Source of the DNA: Hyphomicrobiales bacterium
GTDB taxonomy: Bacteria > Pseudomonadota > Alphaproteobacteria > Rhizobiales > Rhizobiaceae
NCBI GenBank assembly: GCA_900472605.1
Contig: UCJD01000023.1
Coordinates: 1-64,000, forward strand
Direction: 5' to 3'
Length of the DNA: 64,000 nt
The notes below the pieces were generated by a model. It did no database searches. It saw only the letters and a program-made list of their open reading frames with translations, and was not told the DNA's origin. The translations under genes and the position numbers were made by a program. This document shows positions 12,681-22,472 of the stretch, piece by piece (within the stretch, counting starts at the first letter, position 1; every line of letters starts with the position of its first letter).

Positions 12681-13300
12681 CGTGCGCCCTCCCCGCTCAC
12701 ATTGCCTGCCAGTGTCGCGCGGGCGGCGGCAAGGCGGCTCATTACGGTGCCGATCGGGATATCCAGCACGTTTGCCACCTCCTTGTAGGACAGCCCCTCG
12801 ACATAGGCCAGGAAGACTGCGGCACGCTGCGCATCCGGCAGCGCGCCAACGAGACGAAGCACCTGAGCGGCCATGACATGCGTCTCCGTTTCGCGCGCGC
12901 CATCGACGACGAGCGCCTGCTCGGCATCGACGAAGCCCTGCCCTTCGCGGACCCGCCGCGAGCGGATTTCATTGAGCCAGATCGAATGCAGGATGGCAAA
13001 CAGCCAGCGGTCGAGCCTTGTGCCCGCCTGAAACTGCACGGCTCTTTCGAGCGCACGCACGCAGGTCTGCTGCACCAGATCGTCGGCCACGTCGCGGCGA
13101 TGCGAGAGCACGAGACCATAGCGCCAGAGCCGCGACAGGTTTTCCGTCAGACCGCTCCTGATATCGGATTCGCTTGCGATGGCCGCCTCCGCCACGGGGT
13201 TTGCCGCGGACCGCGCCGGATGTGCCGGCGCGGCCTTGTTGGCGTGACTATAGGCAGGAAATGTCGTGTAGGCGACGACCATCGGCATGTTCCTCGTCAC
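12677..13300 (-). CDS. ECF-type RNA polymerase sigma factor
   Basis: Extracytoplasmic-function sigma-70 factor, 207 residues from the ATG at 13300. The region 2 helix (RRDVADDLVQQTCVRALE, with the DLVQ/T core promoter-melting part) lies near residues 68-86 and is followed by WLFAILHSIWLNEIRSRR. Region 4 (DAQRAAVFLAYVEGLSYKEVANVLDIPIGTV) lies near residues 155-187 and carries the HTH that reads the -35 element. About 45 residues before region 2 are low in complexity, so the true start may be downstream, for example at the Met five residues in. Order in the operon: secreted TPR protein, sigma, anti-sigma. Such systems are usually autoregulated; the promoter would lie before 13868. Confidence 0.9.
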   Translation of the reverse strand: MTRNMPMVVAYTTFPAYSHANKAAPAHPARSAANPVAEAAIASESDIRSGLTENLSRLWRYGLVLSHRRDVADDLVQQTCVRALERAVQFQAGTRLDRWLFAILHSIWLNEIRSRRVREGQGFVDAEQALVVDGARETETHVMAAQVLRLVGALPDAQRAAVFLAYVEGLSYKEVANVLDIPIGTVMSRLAAARATLAGNVSGEGAR

Positions 13301-13322
13301 TTAATTCACTCTGCCTGAAGCC

Positions 13323-13868
13323 TCAGATCTTCGAGGGATCGGCGATCGCCTCGTTGAGATCGCGGTATTCCTCGCAAGTAGTGCCGCACAGCGTCTTGAT
13401 GGTGCCGAGCTGCTCCCTCGCGAGATCGATGCGACCCTTGATCACATAGGCTTCGCCGAGATATTCGCGCACCTTGGCGTATTGCGGATCGAGCTGGACC
13501 GACCTCAGATAGTAGGAGATGCCTTCATCCGTGCGTCCAAGCTTACGCGTTGCGTAGCCGCGATAGTTCAGCGCCTCGGCGGTGTTGCCGTCTTTCAGCG
13601 TATCAAGCATGGCCAAAGCCTCGTCGTAACGACCGGCCTTGGCGAGCGAATAGGCATATTCGGTGCGGTTGTCGTCGCTGATGTTGGCGCCCGACTGCTT
13701 GACGCATTTCTGTGTCTTCTTGTCGTAGACCTCGCCCTTCTTGCAGGTGGGCGTGGTGGCGCCGCCACTATCGTCGCCGCCGGCCGCGAAAGCAGGCGCG
13801 GTGAACGCGAAGGCGGCGATGGCGCCGCTGATGAGGATGGATGCAATCCGAGAGGTTGCTGACGTCAT
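13323..13868 (-). CDS. Secreted tetratricopeptide-repeat protein, first gene of the ECF operon
   Basis: A 181-residue exported protein of unknown role. Residues 1-28 form a clear Sec signal peptide ending in APAFA. A two-cysteine segment follows (C-KKGEVYDKKTQK-C, near residues 42-55). Then come tetratricopeptide-type helices at about residues 65-155 (EYAYSLAKAGRYDEALAML, ALNYRGYATRKLGRTDEG, VREYLGEAYVIKGRIDLA). A second cysteine pair lies near the C-terminus (CGTTC). It lies 22 bases upstream of the sigma gene on the same strand. It may act as a periplasmic sensor or as an effector whose level the ECF system controls; that is inference from position only. Strong AGGAG ribosome-binding site. 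Confidence 0.8.
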   Translation of the reverse strand: MTSATSRIASILISGAIAAFAFTAPAFAAGGDDSGGATTPTCKKGEVYDKKTQKCVKQSGANISDDNRTEYAYSLAKAGRYDEALAMLDTLKDGNTAEALNYRGYATRKLGRTDEGISYYLRSVQLDPQYAKVREYLGEAYVIKGRIDLAREQLGTIKTLCGTTCEEYRDLNEAIADPSKI

Positions 13869-14054
13869 GGGATATCTCCTTCGGGGACAGGGTTGCTCTG
13901 GAAGACGGGGTTGCGGCGAATGAACACGGCAGTCACCGGTTTTATTCGGGCGACATCCCGATTTTCCCGATCACCGTTTCGTGAGCGCGGGCGGCGAATA
14001 AAGCTTCGGCTGACGTGTTTGCTCGGCGTGCCGGGGGGCGAAAAGGAGCATTTC
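13869..14054. promoter_or_regulatory. Divergent promoter region between ECF operon and type III PKS operon
   Basis: 186 bases between oppositely oriented genes. It contains a tandem direct repeat TCCCGAT-TT-TCCCGAT at 13956-13971 (9-base period) and an AAAAGGAG ribosome-binding site at 14041-14048 for the polyketide synthase. An open frame upstream of the synthase start runs through this region but does not look like family sequence. No promoter can be fixed by eye. Confidence 0.5.
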
Positions 14055-15119
14055 GTGAACCAGACCGTCAAACTACTCAGCCTCGCCACCGCGGCGCCAG
14101 AGCACATCATCACGCAGGAAGAGGCCGCGGAGACTTCGGCGCGGCTGTTTTCCAGCCGATTGAAGGATTTCGCGCATCTTGCGCCGGTCTTCACCAATGC
14201 CGGCATCCGCACGCGGCATGCCGCCCGGCCACTGTCATGGTTCACCGAGCCGCATGGCTGGGAAGACCGCATGCAGGCCTACCAGGACGAGGCGCGCGGC
14301 CTGTTTCGGCGGACCGTCACGGCGGCGCTCGATCAGGCGGGACTTGAGGGCGCCGATGTCGACTGCATCGTCGCGGTCTCCTCCACCGGTATCGCGACGC
14401 CGAGCCTCGATGCGCAGCTGGCATCGGAGATCGGGTTTCGAGCGGATGTGGAGCGCGTGCCGGTGTTCGGCCTCGGCTGCGCGGCCGGCGTTTCCGGCTT
14501 CGCGATCGCGGCGCGGCTGGCCAAGGCACGGCCTGGCGCCACCGTGCTTTTCGTCTCTATCGAACTCTGCACACTGGCCTTCCGGCTAGACGCGTTGACG
14601 CGGGCAAACATCATCGCCACTGCGCTATTCGGCGATGGTGCGGCGGCCTGCGTGCTTAGGGCTGGGCCGGAAGGGCTTGCCGCGGTCGAATCCACCGGGG
14701 AGCACCTGTTTCCCGATACGCTCGGCATCATGGGCTGGAAGATCGACGATACCGGCTTCGGCATCGTGCTGGCGCAATCCCTGCCGCCCTTCGCGGAGAA
14801 GGAGCTGGGGCCGGCCATCGACGGCATTCTCGATCGCAACGGACTGAACCGCGCGGATATCGACCGCTTCATCTGCCACCCCGGCGGGGCGCGCGTGCTG
14901 GCGGCGCTGGAAACGGCCCTGTCGATCCCGTCATCAGCGCTCGACCATGAGCGGGCGGTGCTTGAGGAGTATGGCAACATGTCTTCGCCGACGGTGCTGT
15001 TCGTGCTCGAGCGGGTGCTGCGCGAGGGATTGCCCGAGCGGGCGGCCATGATCGCGATGGGGCCAGGCTTCTCGGCCAGTTGCGTGACGTTGACGAGGGC
15101 CTGCCGATGTGGCCCTTGA
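14055..15119 (+). CDS. Type III polyketide synthase (chalcone/stilbene synthase family)
   Basis: Homodimeric ketosynthase that extends an acyl-CoA starter with malonyl-CoA and cyclises the chain, giving alkylpyrones, alkylresorcinols or related products in bacteria. The complete catalytic triad is present: Cys142 in GLGCAAG, His275 in ICHPGG and Asn308 in YGNMSSP. The GTG at 14055, behind AAAAGGAG, gives 354 residues, the normal size; extension upstream gives an abnormal N-terminus. Its 3' end overlaps the next gene, an ICMT-type methyltransferase, by 13 bases. This gene pairing matches bpsA-bpsB of Bacillus, which makes methylated alkylpyrones. The starter and product cannot be told from sequence. 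It is divergent from an ECF sigma operon. Confidence 0.93.
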   Translation: MNQTVKLLSLATAAPEHIITQEEAAETSARLFSSRLKDFAHLAPVFTNAGIRTRHAARPLSWFTEPHGWEDRMQAYQDEARGLFRRTVTAALDQAGLEGADVDCIVAVSSTGIATPSLDAQLASEIGFRADVERVPVFGLGCAAGVSGFAIAARLAKARPGATVLFVSIELCTLAFRLDALTRANIIATALFGDGAAACVLRAGPEGLAAVESTGEHLFPDTLGIMGWKIDDTGFGIVLAQSLPPFAEKELGPAIDGILDRNGLNRADIDRFICHPGGARVLAALETALSIPSSALDHERAVLEEYGNMSSPTVLFVLERVLREGLPERAAMIAMGPGFSASCVTLTRACRCGP

Positions 15120-15607
15120 TCCTCATCCTCGGTTTGGTGACGCTGCAGCGGCTGGCAGAACTCGTCATTGCCCGCCGCAACACCCGCGCGCTGATGGCGC
15201 GCGGCGCCCGAGAGATCGGCGCCGACCACTACCCCCTCATGGTGGCGCTGCATGCGAGCTGGCTTGCCGGGCTTTGGCTGCTGGCGCCCGGCCAGCAAGT
15301 AGAGCCGATATGGCTCATGCTTTTCGTCGTGCTGCAGCTTGGCCGGCTCTGGGTGCTGGCCACGCTCAAGGGGCGATGGACGACGCGGATCATCGTGCTG
15401 CCGGTGGCGTCGCTGGTGCGTAACGGGCCGTACAGGCTGTTCTCGCATCCGAATTACGCTGTCGTGATCGGCGAGATCGCCGTGCTGCCGCTGGCGTTCG
15501 GCATGCCGCTATTCGCGGCCATCTTCTCCATCTTGAACGGGCTGATGCTATGCCTTCGCATCTCGGTGGAGAACGGTGCGCTGAAGGCGGCAATGTTTTT
15601 GAAATGA
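15107..15607 (+). CDS. Isoprenylcysteine carboxyl methyltransferase (ICMT) family membrane protein
   Basis: 166-residue integral membrane methyltransferase of the ICMT/YpbQ group. Helices lie near residues 1-20, 42-62, 68-88 and 125-155. The signature region (VRNGPYRLFSHPNYAVVIGE) lies near residues 104-123 and matches the SAM-binding R-G-PY-RHPNY-G motif of the family. Bacteria do not prenylate proteins this way, and family members next to type III PKS genes (BpsB in Bacillus) methylate the polyketide; the same job is inferred here. The ATG at 15107 lies inside the end of the PKS gene, so the two are translationally coupled. The frame also opens 27 bases earlier, but the family N-terminus begins here. 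Confidence 0.87.
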   Translation: MWPLILILGLVTLQRLAELVIARRNTRALMARGAREIGADHYPLMVALHASWLAGLWLLAPGQQVEPIWLMLFVVLQLGRLWVLATLKGRWTTRIIVLPVASLVRNGPYRLFSHPNYAVVIGEIAVLPLAFGMPLFAAIFSILNGLMLCLRISVENGALKAAMFLK

Positions 15608-15683
15608 ATGCGATTTTTCATTTGCACGCGGCTTGGCGGAGGGGCATTTTCGATACCTGGACTATCGTGGGTTTCGTGGGAAA

Positions 15684-16931
15684 ATGACGAAGAACGTAAT
15701 CGTGCTTGGAGCCGGCATCGTCGGCGTATCGACGGCCATACATCTGCAGCGGCGCGGACGCGAGGTGACATTGATCGACCGCAAGCCGCCGGGCAACGGC
15801 ACCTCCTTCGGCAATGCCGGATTGATCCAGCGCGAAGGCGTTGTGCCTTATGGCTTTCCACAGCAGCTCGGGCTTCTCGTCCGCTACGCCTTCAACAACC
15901 GCATCGACGCGCATTATCACCTCAATGCGCTGCCGAGGCAGCTTTCCTTCCTGGCGCGCTACTGGTGGCACTCCAACACCAAGCGCCACCAGATGATCTC
16001 GAAGGCCTATGCGCCGCTGATCGCGCATTCGATCTCCGAGCATAACGACCTGATCGAGGCGGCCGGCGCCGAGCATCTGATCCGCAAGAACGGCTGGATC
16101 GAGGTGTTTCGCACCGGTGAAAAACGCGACGCGGAATTCGCCGAGGCCGAGCGGCTGCAGCGGGAGTTCGGCGTCGGCTTCGAGCAGCTCGATACCGGCG
16201 ATCTGGCGCGGCTGGAGCCCGATCTCAATCTCGGCTTCGTCGGCGCGCTGAAGTGGCGCGATCCGTGGTCGGTCACCAATCCGCAGGCGCTGACGGCAAG
16301 CTATCTGCGCTATTTCGAGAGCATCGGCGGCCGCTTCATTACCGGGGATGCGAACTCCTTCGGCAAGTTCGGTGCCGGATGGAAGATCGCGACGGACGAG
16401 GGTCCTGTCGAGGCCGACGAGGCGGTGATGGCGCTCGGGCCATGGGCGGCGGTCGCGACGAAGCGGCTTGGCTATGCCTTCCCGCTCGGGGTCAAACGCG
16501 GCTATCACATGCATTATTCGGCGAAGGGCAACGCGGTGCTCAACAATACCGTCGCCGACACGGAACTCGGCTACCTGATGGCGCCGATGGAAAACGGCAT
16601 CCGGCTGACGACGGGTGCGGAGTTCGCGGCGATCGACGCACCGAAGACGCCGGTGCAGCTCGACCGCGCCGAAAAGGTGGCGCGCGGCGTGTTTCCGCTC
16701 GGCGAGCGGCTCGATCCGGAACCCTGGATGGGCGCCCGCCCCTGCACGCCTGATATGATGCCCATCATCGGCAAGGCGCCGCGCCACGAGGGCCTGTGGT
16801 TCGCCTTCGGCCATGCGCATCACGGGCTGACGCTCGGGCCGGTGACCGGAAGGGCGCTGGCGGAGCAGATGACGGGTGAGAAGCCGTTCGTGGATATCTC
16901 CGCCTATTCGCCGCAGCGGTTCAATCCGTAA
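15684..16931 (+). CDS. FAD-dependent oxidoreductase, DadA-like (D-amino-acid dehydrogenase family)
   Basis: 415-residue flavoprotein of the DAO/DadA superfamily, likely oxidising an amine or D-amino acid. The N-terminal FAD-binding Rossmann motif VLGAGIVGVSTAIHL begins at about residue 6, followed by the acidic ribose-binding end LIDRKPPGN and GTSFGNAG typical of DadA. The C-terminal GHAHHGLTLGPVTGRALAE is the second FAD contact. The ATG at 15684 gives a normal N-terminus; 76 bases separate it from the methyltransferase gene, so cotranscription with the PKS pair is possible but not shown. Whether it acts on the polyketide, as an oxidase does in some PKS clusters, or on an unrelated amino acid is open. 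Confidence 0.85.
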   Translation: MTKNVIVLGAGIVGVSTAIHLQRRGREVTLIDRKPPGNGTSFGNAGLIQREGVVPYGFPQQLGLLVRYAFNNRIDAHYHLNALPRQLSFLARYWWHSNTKRHQMISKAYAPLIAHSISEHNDLIEAAGAEHLIRKNGWIEVFRTGEKRDAEFAEAERLQREFGVGFEQLDTGDLARLEPDLNLGFVGALKWRDPWSVTNPQALTASYLRYFESIGGRFITGDANSFGKFGAGWKIATDEGPVEADEAVMALGPWAAVATKRLGYAFPLGVKRGYHMHYSAKGNAVLNNTVADTELGYLMAPMENGIRLTTGAEFAAIDAPKTPVQLDRAEKVARGVFPLGERLDPEPWMGARPCTPDMMPIIGKAPRHEGLWFAFGHAHHGLTLGPVTGRALAEQMTGEKPFVDISAYSPQRFNP

Positions 16932-17063
16932 GCCTGTCGCTTTTCGTATTTAAGGTCGCGATAAGGACATGAATCCGCAATGGCGGCGGATGATGAAAAG
17001 CGATTCCTACAAGAGTAGTGCGCTATCGGTTACAAGACATGGGAAACACTAGGAAATCTCCCC

Positions 17064-18284
17064 ATGTCCATTGCCTCATCTTCCGCTCTCGACACCAGAG
17101 AGCCATCGCTCGGAGCGCCCGGTTTCGGCTCGCTTCTGGTTCTCGTTGTCGGCACGCTGCTGCTCGGCTATGTCTACGGTCCGGCGCAGGGTGCGCTCTT
17201 CCTTGTCGGCGGCGCGCTCGGCATCGCGCTTTATCACGCTGCCTTCGGCTTCACCTCGGCCTGGCGCGTCTTCATCATGGACGGGCGCGGGCGCGGTCTG
17301 CGCGTGCAGATGATCCTGCTGGCCATCGCCGTCGTCTTGTTCTTCCCGTTCCTCGCCAGCGGCACGTTGTTCGGCCATGAGGTGAAGGGTTCGGTATCGC
17401 CGGCCGGTATCGGCGTCATCGTCGGCGCCTTCATGTTCGGCATCGGCATGCAGCTCGGCGGCGGTTGTGCGTCGGGCACGCTGTTTACCGCCGGCGGCGG
17501 CAATGCTCGCATGCTGGTGACGCTGCTGTTCTTCATCATCGGCTCAGTGCTCGGCACCGTCAATTTCGACTGGTGGGTGAGCCTGCCGTCGCTGCCGCCG
17601 ACCTCGCTTGTCACAAGCTTTGGCGCTGCCGGCGGGATCGCCGTATCGCTCATCATCTTCGCGGTCATCGCCGGGTTGACCGTTCTGGTCGAGAAGCGCT
17701 GGCATGGATCGCTGGAGACGGAAGCACCCTCGCCGCGCCATGGCCTTGCGCGCCTGACGCGTGGCCCATGGCCGCTGGTGCTTGGCGCGGTGGCGCTGGC
17801 GCTGCTCAACTTCGCGACGCTGTCGATCGCCGGCCGCCCCTGGGGCATCACCTCGGCCTTCGCGCTGTGGGGCGCCAAGGGCGCGCAGCTGATCGGCATC
17901 GACCCGACGGCCTGGGCCTACTGGCAGACGCCGGGCAATGCCAAGGCGCTGGCCGAAAGCGTCTTCGCCGACATCACCTCGGTGATGGACTTCGGCATCA
18001 TCGCCGGGGCCATGCTGGCCTCATCGCTGGCCGGCCGTTTCGCGCCAAGCCTCGACATTCCGCTACGCTCTGTGCTGGCGGCCGTCATCGGCGGCCTGCT
18101 GCTCGGCTACGGCGCGCGTATCGCCTATGGCTGCAACATCGGCGCCTATTTCTCCGGGATCGCGTCCGGCAGCCTGCACGGCTATCTGTGGGCGGTGGCG
18201 GCGTTTGCCGGCAATGTCGTCGGCGTACGCCTGAGGCCGTGGTTCTTCTTCGAGAAGAAGATCCTGCTGCGCAACGACGGTTAA
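17064..18284 (+). CDS. YeeE/YedE family sulfur-compound transporter
   Basis: Polytopic inner-membrane protein of 406 residues, about 10-12 helices, of the YeeE/TsuA type that takes up thiosulfate. The two characteristic cysteine loops are present: GGGCASGTLF near residue 135 and AYGCNIGAYFSG near residue 355. These cysteines are thought to pass the substrate through the pore. The usual small TusA-like partner (YeeD) is not adjacent, so the cargo, thiosulfate or another sulfur species, is unsure. The ATG at 17064 precedes a short polar N-terminus. The 3' end overlaps the convergent gluconokinase stop by 4 bases. Confidence 0.87.
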   Translation: MSIASSSALDTREPSLGAPGFGSLLVLVVGTLLLGYVYGPAQGALFLVGGALGIALYHAAFGFTSAWRVFIMDGRGRGLRVQMILLAIAVVLFFPFLASGTLFGHEVKGSVSPAGIGVIVGAFMFGIGMQLGGGCASGTLFTAGGGNARMLVTLLFFIIGSVLGTVNFDWWVSLPSLPPTSLVTSFGAAGGIAVSLIIFAVIAGLTVLVEKRWHGSLETEAPSPRHGLARLTRGPWPLVLGAVALALLNFATLSIAGRPWGITSAFALWGAKGAQLIGIDPTAWAYWQTPGNAKALAESVFADITSVMDFGIIAGAMLASSLAGRFAPSLDIPLRSVLAAVIGGLLLGYGARIAYGCNIGAYFSGIASGSLHGYLWAVAAFAGNVVGVRLRPWFFFEKKILLRNDG

Positions 18285-18814
18285 ACGACACCCAACATAG
18301 CGAGATCGCGAAGCGCAGTCTTCGCGATCTCGTCGATCGTGCCATCGATATCGACGGTCACGACGCCGAGTTCGCCGGTTGGAATTTCAAGCGTCGCAAG
18401 CTGGTTTTCCAGCAGGGAAAGCGGCATGAAGTGGCCTTTGCGGGCGCCCATGCGTGCGGTCAAAAGCTCTCTTGAGCCATGCAGGTAGACGAAGAACAGA
18501 TTGCCATCGACGGCGGCGCGCAGGCGGTCGCGATAGCTCTTCTTCAGCGCCGAGCAGGAAACGACAATACCCTCGTTGCGGTCGAGTGCCGACTTCATGG
18601 TCTGGCCAATGACATCGAGCCAAGGCATGCGGTCTTCGTCGGTGAGCGGAATGCCCTTCGACATCTTCTCGACATTGGCGGCCGGGTGCAGCGTATCGCC
18701 TTCCGCGAATTCGACGGAAAGTGCCTTGGCGACTGCCTCACCCACCGACGACTTGCCGCAGCCGCTGACCCCCATGACGATGATGGCATGGGGGCGCGTG
18801 TTATGTGCTGACAT
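18281..18814 (-). CDS. gntK: Gluconokinase
   Basis: Cytosolic kinase turning gluconate into 6-phosphogluconate, the substrate of Edd encoded at 59.9 kb in this window. It has 177 residues, typical of GntK. Walker A GVSGCGKSS is near residue 15, followed by FAEGDTLHPAANVEKMSKGIPL near residues 36-58, which is diagnostic of gluconokinases, then the CSALKKSYRDRLR segment near residues 87-99 and GHFMP near residue 127. It converges with the sulfur transporter (4-base overlap of stops) and lies just after the dpp operon on the same strand as an independent short unit. Confidence 0.94.
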   Translation of the reverse strand: MSAHNTRPHAIIVMGVSGCGKSSVGEAVAKALSVEFAEGDTLHPAANVEKMSKGIPLTDEDRMPWLDVIGQTMKSALDRNEGIVVSCSALKKSYRDRLRAAVDGNLFFVYLHGSRELLTARMGARKGHFMPLSLLENQLATLEIPTGELGVVTVDIDGTIDEIAKTALRDLAMLGVV

Positions 18815-18867
18815 TGGTATGCTTTCTCCTCACTTCGGCATGATCCGCCGTGTCAGGAGACCCAAGG

Positions 18868-19700
<833 letters not shown>

Positions 19701-19704
<4 letters not shown>

Positions 19705-20549
19705 TGGGCCGCTCCCTCACTCGTCTGTTTGAAGATTTCGCCGATGGTCGGCAGGCGGTCACCGGTGGCGTTGTCGGGCAGAGCCGCGAGAAGCGCGCGG
19801 GTGTAATCGCTCTTCGGCGCCTCGAAGAGAGAGAGCACGTCGGCTTCCTCCATCTTGCGGCCCTTGTACTGCACGATGACGCGATCGGCGGTTTCGGCGA
19901 CCACACCCATGTTGTGGGTGATCATGATCAGGCCCATGCCGTGCTCGACCTGCAGACGCATCAGGAGATCTAGGATCTGCTTCTGGATGGTGACGTCGAG
20001 CGCGGTGGTGGGCTCGTCGGCGATCAGGAGCTTCGGGTTGCAGGCAATGGCGATGGCGATCATCACGCGCTGGCACTGGCCGCCCGACATCTGGTGCGGG
20101 AAATGGCCGAGACGCTCGGCGGGGTTCGGAATGCCGACGGCTTCGAAGAGCTCGATGGCGCGCTTGCGGCGCTCCGCCTTGCCGAGGCCGAGGTGAATGC
20201 GCAGCACTTCCTCGATCTGGAAGCCGACCGTGAAGCACGGGTTGAGACTGGCGATCGGCTCCTGGAAGATCATCGACATGTCCTTGCCGATGATCTTGCG
20301 GCGTTCACTGCCCGACATGCCGAGCAGGTTGCGGCCGTCGAAGACCAGCTTGTCGGCCGTGACCTTGGCCGTCCAGGGCAGAAGGCCCATGGCGGCGAGC
20401 ATGGAGACCGACTTGCCGGAGCCGGATTCGCCGACGATGGCCAGAACTTCGCCGGCCGAAACCTTCATCGACACGCCATCGACGGCGCGGAAGGTGCCGG
20501 TCGAGGTCTGGAACTCGACGACGAGATTTTCGATTTCGAGAAGTGCCAT
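19701..20549 (-). CDS. dppD: Dipeptide ABC transporter ATP-binding protein DppD
   Basis: Second ATPase of the Dpp importer, 282 residues. Walker A is [10 protein letters not shown] (about residues 39-48), Q-loop [12 protein letters not shown], signature MSGGQCQRV (with Cys in place of the common Arg), Walker [13 protein letters not shown] and H-loop [10 protein letters not shown]. The C-terminal part carries the short oligopeptide-transporter extension. It is separated by 1 base from dppC and overlaps dppF, so the operon is tightly packed. Confidence 0.93.
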
Positions 20550-20550
20550 A

Positions 20551-21438
20551 TCAGGACCTCTTCAGTTTGGGATCGAGCGCATCACGCAGACCGTCGCCCA
20601 TCAGGTTGATGGCGAGAACGGTGATGAGGATGCACAGGCCCGGGAAAGTGACGAGCGACGGCGAGCTCTGGAAGAACTCGCGGGCATCGGCGAGCATCGT
20701 GCCCCACTCGGATGTCGGCGGCTGGGCGCCCATGCCGAGGAAGCCGAGAGCGGCCGCGTCGAGGATCGCCGCCGAGAAGGCGAGCGTCGCCTGAACGATC
20801 AGCGGTGCCAGGCAGTTCGGCAGGATCGTCTTGAACATCAGACGCAGCGTGCCGGCGCCGGCGACGCGGGATGCCACGACATATTCCTTCTCGCGCTCGC
20901 TGATGACGGCGGCGCGGGTGAGGCGCACGAAGTGCGGCTGGTTGACGATCGAGATGGCGATCATGGCGTTCAAGAGGCCCGGCCCGAGGACGGCGACCAG
21001 CACGAGGGCCAGAAGCAGCGACGGGAAGGCCAGGATGATGTCCATGACGCGCATGATGATCGTATCGGTGCGGCCCCGGAAATAGCCGGCGATCAGGCCG
21101 AGCAGCACGCCGGCAACGGCCGACAGCGAGGCGACGACCAAGCCGATGAACAGCGAGAAGCGGGTGCCGTAGATCAGGCGCGAGAGCATGTCGCGGCCGA
21201 CCGCATCGGTACCGAGCAGATAGGCGCCGTTGCCTGCTTCCGACCAGGACGGCGGCAGGCGCTGGAAGCCGGAGGGTACGTTCGGATCATGCGGAGCGAC
21301 GATCGGTGCGAAGATCGCCAGCAAGAGGACGAAGACGAAGACGACGAGGCCGATCACGGCGCCCTTGTTTCGCGAGAAGTAGTACCAGAACTCCGAGAGA
21401 CCGGAGGGCTGGGCAGACGTGGTATTTGTCGTGCTCAT
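20551..21438 (-). CDS. dppC: Dipeptide ABC transporter permease DppC
   Basis: Inner-membrane permease, 295 residues. An N-terminal cytoplasmic tail is followed by a first helix (about residues 22-46), an extracytoplasmic loop with the family motif HLLGTDAVGRDMLSR-like (YLLGTDAVGRDMLSRLIYG, about residues 74-92), and five more helices. The ATPase-contacting EAA loop is EYVVASRVAGAGTLRLMF. It follows dppB by 10 bases. Confidence 0.93.
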   Translation of the reverse strand: MSTTNTTSAQPSGLSEFWYYFSRNKGAVIGLVVFVFVLLLAIFAPIVAPHDPNVPSGFQRLPPSWSEAGNGAYLLGTDAVGRDMLSRLIYGTRFSLFIGLVVASLSAVAGVLLGLIAGYFRGRTDTIIMRVMDIILAFPSLLLALVLVAVLGPGLLNAMIAISIVNQPHFVRLTRAAVISEREKEYVVASRVAGAGTLRLMFKTILPNCLAPLIVQATLAFSAAILDAAALGFLGMGAQPPTSEWGTMLADAREFFQSSPSLVTFPGLCILITVLAINLMGDGLRDALDPKLKRS

Positions 21439-21448
21439 TGGGCCGCTC

Positions 21449-22453
21449 CTAGTGTCTGATACGGGGGTTGATGAGACCGTACATGAGATCGACGATCAGA
21501 TTGACGAGCATGATGATTGCCGCGATCAGGAGCAGGCCGCCCTGCACCACGGTGTAGTCACGCTTGAAGACCGCATCGACCATCCACTTGCCGATACCCG
21601 GCCAGGAGAAGATCGTTTCCGTCAGGATGGCGCCGCCGAGCAACACGCCGACCTGCAGGCCGATCGAGGTGACAACAGGGATCATGGCGTTGCGCAGCGC
21701 ATGCACGCCGACGACGCGCAGGGGTGCCAGACCCTTGGAGCGGGCGGTGCGGACGTAATCCTCGCCGAGAACCTCGAGCATCGCCGAGCGGGTCTGGCGG
21801 GCGATGACGGCGAGCGGGATGGTGCCGAGAACGATGGTCGGCAGGATCAGCGACTGGAAGGCCGACTTGAAGGCGCCGGCCTGACCGGAGATCAGGCTGT
21901 CGATCAGCATGAAGCCGGTGACCGGCTTGAAGAAGTACATCAGCGAGATACGGCCGGACACGGGTGTCCAGTGCAGCGTATTCGAGAAGAGAACGATGAG
22001 GAGCAGGCCCCACCAGAAGATCGGCATGGAATAGCCGACAAGGGCAACACCCATGACCCCCTGGTCGAACCACGTCCCCCTCTTCACCGCGGCGAAGATG
22101 CCGGCGGGAATGCCGAGGATGATGGCGAACAGGATGGCACAGAGCGACAGCTCCAGCGTCGCCGGAAACAGCGACATGAATTCCTGCAGGACCGGGCGCT
22201 TGGTGACGATCGACGAACCGAGATCGCCCTGCACGAGATTACCGAGGTAATCGATGTACTGGACGTAGACGGGCCGATCGAGGCCGAGGTCGTGCATGAT
22301 TTCGGCGTGACGTTCCGGCGCCATGACGCGCTCGCCCGACATCAGCATGACCGGGTCTCCGGGCAGCAGGCGGATGAATGCGAAGGCGATGATGGAAACA
22401 CCGAGGAAGGTGGGGATCAGGACCGCTAGGCGCCCGATGAAGAAACGAAACAT
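21449..22453 (-). CDS. dppB: Dipeptide ABC transporter permease DppB
   Basis: Inner-membrane permease, 334 residues, six helices. The N-terminus (RLAVLIPTFLGVSIIAFAFIRLLPGDP) is typical of DppB/OppB, and the EAA loop is EDYVRTARSKGLAPLRVVGVH near residues 222-242. It is the first gene after dppA and its two hairpins, so translation and message level are probably below those of the binding protein. Confidence 0.94.
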   Translation of the reverse strand: MFRFFIGRLAVLIPTFLGVSIIAFAFIRLLPGDPVMLMSGERVMAPERHAEIMHDLGLDRPVYVQYIDYLGNLVQGDLGSSIVTKRPVLQEFMSLFPATLELSLCAILFAIILGIPAGIFAAVKRGTWFDQGVMGVALVGYSMPIFWWGLLLIVLFSNTLHWTPVSGRISLMYFFKPVTGFMLIDSLISGQAGAFKSAFQSLILPTIVLGTIPLAVIARQTRSAMLEVLGEDYVRTARSKGLAPLRVVGVHALRNAMIPVVTSIGLQVGVLLGGAILTETIFSWPGIGKWMVDAVFKRDYTVVQGGLLLIAAIIMLVNLIVDLMYGLINPRIRH

Positions 22454-22472
22454 ATCATATGTCCATATTAGT

